From DASSFZ01 sp036514635 (GTDB lineage: Bacteria; Chloroflexota; Anaerolineae; Fen-1058): DNA of 38,158 nucleotides. The stretch spans positions 1 through 38,158 of the forward strand of contig DATBWU010000131.1 of the NCBI GenBank assembly GCA_036514635.1, given 5' to 3'. Both the position numbers and the translations under genes were made by a program. Every line of letters begins with the position of its first letter. The stretch's first letter is position 1. Below the pieces are notes generated by a model, which ran no database searches, was not told where the DNA came from, and saw only the letters and a program-made list of their open reading frames with translations. Positions 28,658 to 35,429 of the stretch are shown here, piece after piece.

Positions 28658-29698
28658 ATGACCACCCGCCATCCGCCATCCGCCATCCGAACTCCGCAAT
28701 CGATCCGCCCGCGCCGGCTGCGCCTCTCGCCGCAGATTCGATCGATGGTGCGTGAGACGCACGTCACGCCGGACGATCTCATTTATCCGCTGTTCGTCAC
28801 GCACGGGCGCGGCGTGCGGCGCGAGATCCGATCGATGCCCGGCGTGTACCAATGGTCGGTCGATCAACTCGCCCACGAGGTGGAATCCATCGCGCAGCTC
28901 GACATCCCCGCCGTCATCCTGTTCGGCATCCCGGCGGAGAAAGACCCGATCGGCCTGGAGAACTTCGCACACGCTGGCATCGTCCAGCGGGCCGTGCGCG
29001 CGATCAAGGATGCCGCGCCAGACCTGATCGTGATCACCGACGTATGCCTGTGCGAGTACACCGATCACGGTCACTGCGGCGTGTTGAACTCCGGCGACGG
29101 ATCGCGGCCGCAGCCGCACTTGCCTGAAGGCTATGTGCTGAACGATGAAACGCTGGACGTGCTGGCGCAGGTCGCCGTATCGCACGCCGAGGCCGGGGCC
29201 GACATCGTCGCGCCGTCGGGCATGATCGACGGGATGGTGGCCGCCATTCGATCTGCGCTCGACGCGCAGCATTTCGCGCACATCCCGATCCTGTCGTATT
29301 CGACGAAGTACGCCTCGAGTTTCTACGGCCCGTTCCGCGAGGCGGCGCAAGGCGCGCCGAAGTTCGGCGATCGCCGGACGCATCAAATGGACCCGGCCAA
29401 CGCGCGCGAGGCGCTGCGCGAGACCGCGCTTGACGTGGCCGAAGGCGCAGACCTGTTGATGGTCAAACCGGCGCTGGCCTACCTCGACATCATCCGCCAG
29501 ACGCGCGAGCATTTCCCCGAACTTCCACTCGTCGCTTATAACGTGAGCGGCGAATACGCCATGCTCAAAGCCGCCGCCGCCAACGGCTGGCTCGACGAGC
29601 CGCGCGCCGTGCTGGAGGTGCTCACTGGCATCAAGCGCGCAGGCGCGGACTTGATCATCACGTATCACGCCAAAGACGCGGCAGGTTGGATGAGGTGA
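28658..29698 (+). CDS. hemB: Delta-aminolevulinic acid dehydratase (porphobilinogen synthase)
   Basis: 346 residues; condenses two aminolevulinates. The three zinc cysteines are present (C130, C132, C140 in TDVCLCEYTDHGHC), marking a zinc-dependent enzyme, and both active-site lysines are clear (K217 in YSTKYASSFYGPFR, K270 in LLMVKPALAYLDII). The ATG at 28658 has no good ribosome site. The first 15 or so residues (MTTRHPPSAIRTPQSI) come from a repeated word (CCATCCGC) rather than the family's usual N-terminus, which resumes at RPRRLRLSPQIRSMV. Confidence 0.97.
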   Translation: MTTRHPPSAIRTPQSIRPRRLRLSPQIRSMVRETHVTPDDLIYPLFVTHGRGVRREIRSMPGVYQWSVDQLAHEVESIAQLDIPAVILFGIPAEKDPIGLENFAHAGIVQRAVRAIKDAAPDLIVITDVCLCEYTDHGHCGVLNSGDGSRPQPHLPEGYVLNDETLDVLAQVAVSHAEAGADIVAPSGMIDGMVAAIRSALDAQHFAHIPILSYSTKYASSFYGPFREAAQGAPKFGDRRTHQMDPANAREALRETALDVAEGADLLMVKPALAYLDIIRQTREHFPELPLVAYNVSGEYAMLKAAAANGWLDEPRAVLEVLTGIKRAGADLIITYHAKDAAGWMR

Positions 29699-29703
29699 TT
29701 TCG

Positions 29704-29756
29704 GATTGTGGATTGTGGATTGCTGATTGTTGATTGATCAATCATCAATCAGCAAT
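29704..29756. repeat. GATTG-family palindrome downstream of hemB
   Basis: GATTGTGGATTGTGGATTGC...TGATTG then ATCAATCATCAATCAGCAAT. It directly abuts the start of 129-bp element copy D, so two repeat families are stacked here. Confidence 0.75.
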
Positions 29757-29885
29757 TATACTGCGCGCGGTCATAAGTTGCGCTTTTTGCTGCTCAAAGC
29801 CCGCGTCCACGCGGGCGTTTATCCTGATCGGCCGCGAGGACGCGGTCGGTGAGCAAAACCGTAGATGGTTCCCGCGCCGAATATA
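29757..29885 (-). repeat. 129-bp palindromic element, copy D (upstream of hemL)
   Basis: TATACT at 29757-29762 to AATATA at 29880-29885, 129 bp, orientation as copy A. It ends 8 bp before the likely hemL start, so it replaces the region where a ribosome site would be expected. A GTG inside it (29849) is in frame with hemL. Confidence 0.88.
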
Positions 29886-29893
29886 TCAATCCT

Positions 29894-31177
29894 GTGAACA
29901 CACAACACTCGCAGCATCTCTTCGAAGAAGCCCAGGCGCTTCTGCCCGGCGGCGTTGATTCGCCCGTCCGCGCGTTCCGCGCTGTGGGCGGCCAGCCGCT
30001 GTTCATCGATCGGGCTGAGGGCGCGTATCTTTACGATGTGGACGGCAACCGCTACGTCGACTACGTGCTGTCGTGGGGACCGCTGATCCTGGGGCATGCG
30101 CACCCGCGCGTGGTCGCCGCCCTCGCCGAGGCCGCCGCGCGCGGCACGAGTTACGGCGCGCCCAGCCCACTCGAGCTTGAGCTGGCGAAGTCGATCCGGC
30201 GCTTCATGCCGGGCATCCAGATGATCCGCTTCGTCAATTCCGGCACCGAAGCGACGATGTCCGCGCTGCGGCTGGCGCGAGCCTTCACCGGGCGCGACAA
30301 AATCATCAAGTTCGAAGGCGGATACCACGGTCACGCCGATCTGCTGCTGGTGCAGGCCGGCTCCGGCGTCGCGACGCTTGGCCTGCCCGATTCGCCCGGC
30401 GTGCCGCGCGCCGCCGTCGCCGATACGCTCGTCGCACCGTACAACGATCGGCCCGCCGTGGCGCGGTTCTTCGAGCAGTTTCCGCGCGATATCGCGGCGG
30501 TGATCGTCGAGCCGGTCGCGGGCAACATGGGCGTCGTCCCGCCCGTCGAAGGCTTCCTGCACGGCCTGCGTGATCTGACCGCCGCGCACGGTGCGTTGCT
30601 CATCTTCGATGAAGTGATGACGGGCTTTCGCGTTCATCCCGGCGGCGCGCAGGCGCTGTACGGCATCACGCCGGACCTGACGACGTTGGGGAAGGTGATC
30701 GGCGGCGGCCTGCCGGTGGGCGCTTATGGCGGTCGCCGCGACGTGATGCAGCTGGTCGCCCCGGCAGGGCCGATGTATCAGGCCGGGACGCTCGCCGGGA
30801 ATCCGTTGGCGATGACCGCCGGGATCGAGACGCTGCGCGAGTTGCAGAAGCCGGGAGTGTGGGACTCGCTGGAATCGCGCTCGGCCCGATTGGCGGATGG
30901 CCTGCGCGCCGAAGCCGCACGAGCCGGCGTGCCGATCGTCGTTCAGCGCGTGGGGACGATGTTCACCGTGTTCTTCTGCGACAGGCCGGTGACGAACTGG
31001 TCGATGGCGAAAGCGGCCGACACGGCCAAGTTCGCCGCGTTCTTCCGGGCGATGCTGGAGCGGAGTGTGTATCTCGCGCCGTCGCAGTTCGAAGCGGGAT
31101 TCCTTTCCACTGCGCACGGCGAAGCCGAACTGGACGCGACGTTAGCTGCCACTGAAGAGGCGTTGAAGATACTTTGA
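29894..31177 (+). CDS. hemL: Glutamate-1-semialdehyde 2,1-aminomutase
   Basis: 427 residues from GTG 29894 (MNTQHSQHLFEEAQALLPGGVDSPVRAFRAVGG), the point where family similarity begins. PLP-dependent isomerisation to aminolevulinate, completing the C5 branch with HemA. PLP lysine is K267 (TTLGKVIGGGLPVGAYGG); other motifs are FVNSGTEATMSALRLAR, KFEGGYHGHAD and LIFDEVMTGFR. The start is uncertain: no ribosome site precedes it, and an in-frame GTG at 29849 lies inside element copy D, which would add 15 repeat-derived residues. Last gene of the 11-kb run from 20154. Confidence 0.96.
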   Translation: MNTQHSQHLFEEAQALLPGGVDSPVRAFRAVGGQPLFIDRAEGAYLYDVDGNRYVDYVLSWGPLILGHAHPRVVAALAEAAARGTSYGAPSPLELELAKSIRRFMPGIQMIRFVNSGTEATMSALRLARAFTGRDKIIKFEGGYHGHADLLLVQAGSGVATLGLPDSPGVPRAAVADTLVAPYNDRPAVARFFEQFPRDIAAVIVEPVAGNMGVVPPVEGFLHGLRDLTAAHGALLIFDEVMTGFRVHPGGAQALYGITPDLTTLGKVIGGGLPVGAYGGRRDVMQLVAPAGPMYQAGTLAGNPLAMTAGIETLRELQKPGVWDSLESRSARLADGLRAEAARAGVPIVVQRVGTMFTVFFCDRPVTNWSMAKAADTAKFAAFFRAMLERSVYLAPSQFEAGFLSTAHGEAELDATLAATEEALKIL

Positions 31178-31236
31178 CTTCACTCAGACTTCCGAAGTCT
31201 TCGGCTCAAGGCGGACGATCAGCCCGCCGTTTGGGT

Positions 31237-31257
31237 CGCCGGATTGATCATCCGGCG
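31237..31257. repeat. CGCCGGAT palindrome
   Basis: CGCCGGAT-TGATC-ATCCGGCG, perfect 8-bp arms. Same form as at 17729-17751. Confidence 0.6.
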
Positions 31258-31284
31258 CGAGCAAATGAAGTCCGCTCATGTATC

Positions 31285-31354
31285 GAACAAGTGCTGGAGC
31301 ACTGCTCATAGCCCGCGTCCTCGCGGGCTATGAGCAGTGCTCCAGCACTTGTTC
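31285..31354. repeat. Perfect 33-bp hairpin
   Basis: Arms 31285-31317 and 31322-31354 are exactly complementary over 33 bp around the loop TCCT. The centre (GCCCGCG-TCCT-CGCGGGC) equals one hairpin of the 129-bp element, but the outer arms (GTGCTGGAGCACTGCTCATA) are different and themselves contain CTGGAGCACTGCTC words. Perfect pairing over this length suggests recent origin or active maintenance. It could end both converging transcripts, although no T-tract follows. Confidence 0.9.
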
Positions 31355-31370
31355 TGGACATGAGCCATGA

Positions 31371-31405
31371 AGTCTCTGCGCTCTCTGCGTGCTCTGTGGT
31401 GAAAT
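31371..31405. repeat. CGCAGAG-family half repeat
   Basis: GTCTCTGCGCTCTCTGCGTG followed by CTCTGTGGTG, one arm of the palindrome seen at 24661-24724. Confidence 0.55.
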
Positions 31406-31441
31406 CTTTGCACAGGAAGCAAAGGCTTCAGGGGTGAGGTT

Positions 31442-34400
31442 CTATTGAGCCGCCCTGAAGTGCGTCTGCAAACTCCTCACCTCGAGGTCTTGGGCCTTCA
31501 AGGCCGTGATGCCGTTGACTGCCGCCGCCGCCGCGCTGAGCGTGGTGAGCAGCGCCACGTTGTGCCACACCGCCGCCGCGCGCATCACCTGCGTATCGTC
31601 GTGCGCGCCCGCGCCCAGCGGCGTATTGACGATCAGTTGCAGCTCGCCATGCTCGATCATGTCTCGAATATTCGGCGCACCCTCGCTGAACTTGTTCACC
31701 GCCGTCACCGGCAAGCCCGCGCGCGACAACCATTCGGCGGTGCCTTTCGTCGCGTAGAGTGTGAAGCCCAACCGATGCAGGTCGCGCGCGATCTTCAGCG
31801 CCGCGCCCTTGTCGAAGTCGTTGACGGTGATCAGCGCCGCGCCCGATAGCGGCAGCGGCGTCCCCGCCGCCAACTCCGCTTTGGCGAAGGCGTGGCCGAA
31901 GTGCGACGCATGCCCCATCACCTCGCCGGTCGATCGCATCTCCGGCCCCAGGCGGTACTCCGCGCCGGGGAACTTCTTGAACGGCAGCACGGCCTCTTTG
32001 ACGAAAAACCCATCGACTCTCGGCGTCTCGACGAACCCCAGCTCGGCCAGCGTCTTGCCGGCCATCACCTGCGCGGCCAGCTTCGCGATCGGCACGCCGG
32101 TGGCCTTGCTGACGAACGGCACGGTTCGCGACGCGCGCGGGTTCACTTCCAGCACGTAGACGATGTCGTCCTTGATCGCGAACTGCACGTTCATCAGCCC
32201 TTTCACCTTCAGCGCCAGGCCCAGCCGCTGCGTGTAGTCTTCGATGATGTGCAGGTGATAATTGGAGATTTTGTACGGCGGCAGGACGCACGCGCTGTCG
32301 CCGGAGTGGACGCCCGCTTCTTCGATGTGTTGCAGCACGCCCGCAATGACGACGCGCTCGCCGTCGCCGATCGCATCCACATCCACCTCGAACGCATCTT
32401 CGAGATAGTGGTCGATCAACACGGGGCCGTCGAGTGAGACCGTCGCCGCCTCGGCCAGATACTTGGCGAGGGTCGCGTCGTCGTAGGCGATCTCCATCGC
32501 CCGGCCGCCCAGCACGTACGAGGGGCGCACCAGCACCGGGTAGCCGATGCGCGCCGCAACGCGCCGGGCCGCGTCGAACGATTGCGCGGTTCCCCATTCG
32601 GGGTGTGGGATATCCAGGTCGCGCAGCAATTGCCCGAAGCGCACGCGGTCTTCGGCCAGGTCGATCGAATCGGGCGAAGTGCCCCAGATGGAAGGATGAG
32701 GGATGAGGGATGAAGGATGAAGTTGCGAAGCGTCTTCTAGCTTCATCCCTCCGCCCTCCGCCCTCATCCTTTCTAGTGCTTCGTGGAGCGGTTTCGCCAG
32801 ATTGATGGGCGTCTGCCCGCCGAACTGGACGATCACGCCTTCGGGTTGTTCCTCGTCGATCACGTTCAGCACGTCTTCGAGCGTCAGTGGCTCGAAGTAC
32901 AGCCGGTCGGCGGTGTCGTAATCGGTGCTCACCGTCTCCGGGTTGCAGTTGATCATGATCGTCTCGTAGCCGAGCTGCTTCAGCGCGAAGCACGCCTGCA
33001 CGCAGCAGTAATCGAACTCGATGCCCTGCCCGATGCGGTTCGGCCCGCCTCCCAAGATGACGACCTTGCGATTCGCCGTCGGCGCGGCTTCGTCGTGCGA
33101 CTCGTAGGTCGAGTACAGGTACGGCGTGAAGGCTTCGAACTCGGCCGCGCAAGTATCGACGCGATAGTAGACGGGTTTGATGCCAAGTGCGAGGCGCTTC
33201 GACCTCACCCCCTTCGTCCCCTCTCCCATTGGGAGAGAGGGATAGGGGGTGAGGTTATCGGCGATTTGTGCGTCGGAGAAGCCCATGCGCTTGGCGCGGC
33301 GCAAGACATCGCGCGGCAGCGTGTCCAACGAGTGTTCTCGGAGTTCCTGTTCAACCTCGATTATCTTCGCCATCTGTGCGACGAACCACGGATCGAACCG
33401 GGTCTGCCGGGCAATCTCATCGGGACTCTCGCCGCTGCGCAAGGCCGTCAGCACCCAGAACAGGCGTTGCGCAGTGGGCACGCCGAGCCTTAACCCCTTC
33501 TCCTGAACGCTCTCAGAGGAAGATGGCCGAGGGGGTGAGGTCTCCAATCCTCTCATCGCTTTATTCAACGCCTCGGGGAACGTCCGCCCGATCGCCATCA
33601 CCTCACCGACCGACTTCATCTGTGGGCCGAGCGTGGCATCTGCGCCGGGGAACTTCTCGAAGTTCCAGCGCGGAATCTTGACGACGCAGTAATCGATGCT
33701 CGGCTCGAACGACGCGGGCGTGACGCGCGTGATGTCGTTGGGAATCTCGTCGAGCGTGTAACCCACGGCGAGCAGCGCCGCGATCTTGGCGATGGGGAAG
33801 CCGGTCGCCTTGGAGGCCAGCGCCGACGATCGGCTGACACGCGGATTCATCTCGATGACCAGCGTCTCGCCGTTGTTGGGATTCACCGCGAACTGCACGT
33901 TCGATCCGCCGGTCTCGACGCCGACCGTGTTCATCACGACGCGGGCCATGTCGCGCAGGCGTTGATATTCGCGGTCGGTCAACGTCTGCGCCGGAGCGAT
34001 CGTGATACTGTCGCCGGTGTGCACGCCCATCGGGTCGAGGTTTTCAATCGAGCACACCACGACGAAGTTATCGACGCGATCGCGCATCACTTCCAGCTCG
34101 TATTCCTTCCAGCCGATCACCGATTGCTCGATCAGCACTTCGTGCACCGGCGATTCGCGCAGGCCGTGATCGACCAGGAGCCGAAATTCCTCCAGCGAGT
34201 GGGCGATGCCCGCGCCCGATCCGCCCAGCGTGAACGAGGGGCGAATCAGGCAAGGGAAGCCGACCTGCGCCGCGATGGCCTCGGCTTCGGCCAGCGACCC
34301 GGCCAGGCCCGAAGCAGGAACGGACAGGCCGGCGGATATCATCGCTTCTTTGAACTTCAATCGATCTTCGGCCAGGTCGATCGCGCGCGTCTGCGCGCCG

Positions 34401-34747
34401 ATGAGCTGAACGCCAAATTTCTCCAGCACGCCCGCGCGGTGCAAGTCCATCGCCAGGTTCAACCCGGTCTGCCCGCCGACGGTCGGCAGCACGGCGTCGG
34501 GCCGCTCCACGTCGATGATCTTCTCGACAATATCCACCGTCAGCGGCTCGATGTACGTGGCATCGGCGAATTCGGGATCGGTCATGATCGTCGCGGGATT
34601 GGAATTCACCAGGACGATGCGATAGCCTTCGCGGCGCAGCGCCTTGCACGCCTGCACACCGGAATAATCGAACTCGCACGCCTGGCCGATGACGATCGGG
34701 CCGGAGCCGAGGATGAGGATAGTGTGGATGTCGGTACGCTTAGGCAT
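31442..34747 (-). CDS. carB: Carbamoyl-phosphate synthase, large subunit
   Basis: 1101 residues from ATG 34745-34747 (MPKRTDIHTILILGSGPIVIGQACEFDYSG). Two ATP-grasp synthetase halves are visible (GSGPIVIGQ... and GGGPNRIGQGIEFDYCC) and a C-terminal MGS-like allosteric domain (YATKGTAEWLSRAGLPVTAVNKFSEGAPNI). Three repeats are translated in frame: ETSPPRPSSSESVQEKG (33488-33540), NLTPYPSLPMGEGTKG (33203-33254) and KLEDASQLHPSSLIPHPS (32691-32773). The first two fall in the oligomerisation region between the halves and the third in a surface loop of the second half, so the ATP-grasp cores look intact. No ribosome site: a GATTG palindrome ends just before the ATG. carA lies downstream of a GNAT gene rather than adjacent. 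Confidence 0.96.
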   Translation of the reverse strand: MPKRTDIHTILILGSGPIVIGQACEFDYSGVQACKALRREGYRIVLVNSNPATIMTDPEFADATYIEPLTVDIVEKIIDVERPDAVLPTVGGQTGLNLAMDLHRAGVLEKFGVQLIGAQTRAIDLAEDRLKFKEAMISAGLSVPASGLAGSLAEAEAIAAQVGFPCLIRPSFTLGGSGAGIAHSLEEFRLLVDHGLRESPVHEVLIEQSVIGWKEYELEVMRDRVDNFVVVCSIENLDPMGVHTGDSITIAPAQTLTDREYQRLRDMARVVMNTVGVETGGSNVQFAVNPNNGETLVIEMNPRVSRSSALASKATGFPIAKIAALLAVGYTLDEIPNDITRVTPASFEPSIDYCVVKIPRWNFEKFPGADATLGPQMKSVGEVMAIGRTFPEALNKAMRGLETSPPRPSSSESVQEKGLRLGVPTAQRLFWVLTALRSGESPDEIARQTRFDPWFVAQMAKIIEVEQELREHSLDTLPRDVLRRAKRMGFSDAQIADNLTPYPSLPMGEGTKGVRSKRLALGIKPVYYRVDTCAAEFEAFTPYLYSTYESHDEAAPTANRKVVILGGGPNRIGQGIEFDYCCVQACFALKQLGYETIMINCNPETVSTDYDTADRLYFEPLTLEDVLNVIDEEQPEGVIVQFGGQTPINLAKPLHEALERMRAEGGGMKLEDASQLHPSSLIPHPSIWGTSPDSIDLAEDRVRFGQLLRDLDIPHPEWGTAQSFDAARRVAARIGYPVLVRPSYVLGGRAMEIAYDDATLAKYLAEAATVSLDGPVLIDHYLEDAFEVDVDAIGDGERVVIAGVLQHIEEAGVHSGDSACVLPPYKISNYHLHIIEDYTQRLGLALKVKGLMNVQFAIKDDIVYVLEVNPRASRTVPFVSKATGVPIAKLAAQVMAGKTLAELGFVETPRVDGFFVKEAVLPFKKFPGAEYRLGPEMRSTGEVMGHASHFGHAFAKAELAAGTPLPLSGAALITVNDFDKGAALKIARDLHRLGFTLYATKGTAEWLSRAGLPVTAVNKFSEGAPNIRDMIEHGELQLIVNTPLGAGAHDDTQVMRAAAVWHNVALLTTLSAAAAAVNGITALKAQDLEVRSLQTHFRAAQ
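32691..32773. repeat. In-frame palindrome inside carB (GGATGAGG family)
   Basis: GAAGGATGAGGGATGAGGGA... on the left and CTTCATCCCTCCGCCCTCCG...CATCCTTTC on the right. It encodes KLEDASQLHPSSLIPHPS in the carB strand, in a loop before GTSPDSIDLAEDR. Confidence 0.85.
33203..33254. repeat. In-frame palindrome inside carB (CCTCACCCCC family, copy 1)
   Basis: CCTCACCCCC...CCTCTCCCA-TT-GGGAGAGAGG...GGGGGTGAGG, a nested, almost perfect palindrome of 52 bp. It encodes a Pro/Gly-rich stretch (LTPYPSLPMGEGTKGV). Confidence 0.9.
33488..33540. repeat. In-frame palindrome inside carB (CCTCACCCCC family, copy 2)
   Basis: CCTTAACCCCTTCTCCTGAA at one end and GGCCGAGGGGGTGAGG at the other; more diverged than copy 1. 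It encodes TSPPRPSSSESVQEKGLRLG in carB. Confidence 0.75.
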
Positions 34748-34750
34748 TTG

Positions 34751-34827
34751 GGATTGATGATTTCGGATTGCGGATTGATGATTGCGGATTGTTCTCAATC
34801 AACAATCGACAATCATCAATCATCAAT
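34751..34827. repeat. GATTG-family palindrome between carB and the GNAT gene
   Basis: GGATTGATGATTTCGGATTG... on one side and CAATCGACAATCATCAATCA on the other. It abuts the carB start and contains the last codons and TGA of the GNAT gene. Confidence 0.8.
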
Positions 34828-35314
34828 ATAGATTGGCTTCGATCAAGTACTCGACGATGACCACGTCGCGCCAGCGGCCGTCGAGCTTGCCGTGCTTGTG
34901 ATACACGCCGACTTCGCGGACGCCGAGGCTGTGCAGCAGCGCGCGGCTGGCCGCGTTGTCCACGAACACGCGCGACAGCAGTTTCCAGAATCCATGCGCT
35001 TCGGCCTCTCGAAGCAAAGCCTCCATCGCCCGGCGGCCCGCGCCGCGCCTGCGGGCCTCTCGCGCCACGTACACGGAAAACTCGGCGATCCCGGAATAGC
35101 ACTCGCGTGGCCGGTAGGTTGATGTGGCTGCGAACGCAATCACTTCGCCCGCTTCTTCCACGACGACGATCGGATGAACGCCGTCGAACCAGGCCAGCAC
35201 GTCGTCGGCCGAGCGCGGCTGCGTCTCGAATGTCGCAATCCGGCCGGCGATGCCCCGGTTATAAATGCGAGCGATGGCCGCCGCGTCCGCAGAGGTAGCG
35301 GGACGAGCGTTCAT
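34823..35314 (-). CDS. GNAT N-acetyltransferase, phosphinothricin-acetyltransferase-like
   Basis: 163 residues, start ATG 35312-35314. N-terminus RPATSADAAAIARIYNRGIAGRIATFET and the acetyl-CoA site VAREARRRGAGRRAMEALL fit the PAT/ArsN-like GNAT branch; YHKHGKLDGRWRDVVIVEYLI near the end is also typical. Such enzymes acetylate amino-acid analogues such as phosphinothricin or methionine sulfoximine, which inhibit glutamine synthetase, and some act on arsinothricin. A detoxifying role next to nitrogen genes is an inference. The stop lies in a GATTG repeat; the gene separates carB from carA. Confidence 0.9.
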   Translation of the reverse strand: MNARPATSADAAAIARIYNRGIAGRIATFETQPRSADDVLAWFDGVHPIVVVEEAGEVIAFAATSTYRPRECYSGIAEFSVYVAREARRRGAGRRAMEALLREAEAHGFWKLLSRVFVDNAASRALLHSLGVREVGVYHKHGKLDGRWRDVVIVEYLIEANLY

Positions 35315-35333
35315 GCGTCACCCTTGCGTGAGT

Positions 35334-35398
35334 TCTGAATGCTCGCCGACCGCGTCCCTGCGGTCAGCACGCCCGCGAGGACGCGGGCTTTGAGCAAA
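35334..35398 (+). repeat. Degenerate partial copy of the 129-bp element (copy E)
   Basis: GCTCGCCGACCGCGTCCCTG followed by CGGTCAGCACGCCCGCGAGGACGC and GGGCTTTGAGCAAA-like sequence reproduces the two-hairpin core of the element in B orientation, without the TATACT/AGTATA ends. It lies in the 115-bp gap between carA and the GNAT gene. Confidence 0.65.
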
Positions 35399-35429
35399 TG
35401 TGACACTGTCAAGATAATCACCAGATGCG

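Larger units (their letters stand above)
31178..31441. other. Convergent intergenic region packed with palindromes
   Basis: 264 bp between hemL (+) and carB (-). It contains GACTTCCGAAGTC (about 31187-31200), the CGCCGGAT palindrome (31237-31257), the 33-bp hairpin (31285-31354) and a CGCAGAG-family half repeat (31371-31405). No gene and no classical T-tract terminator. Confidence 0.7.

Noticed and set aside
31285..31354. Bidirectional intrinsic terminator call for the 33-bp hairpin
   Set aside because: No T-tract follows on either strand; it is listed as a repeat only.
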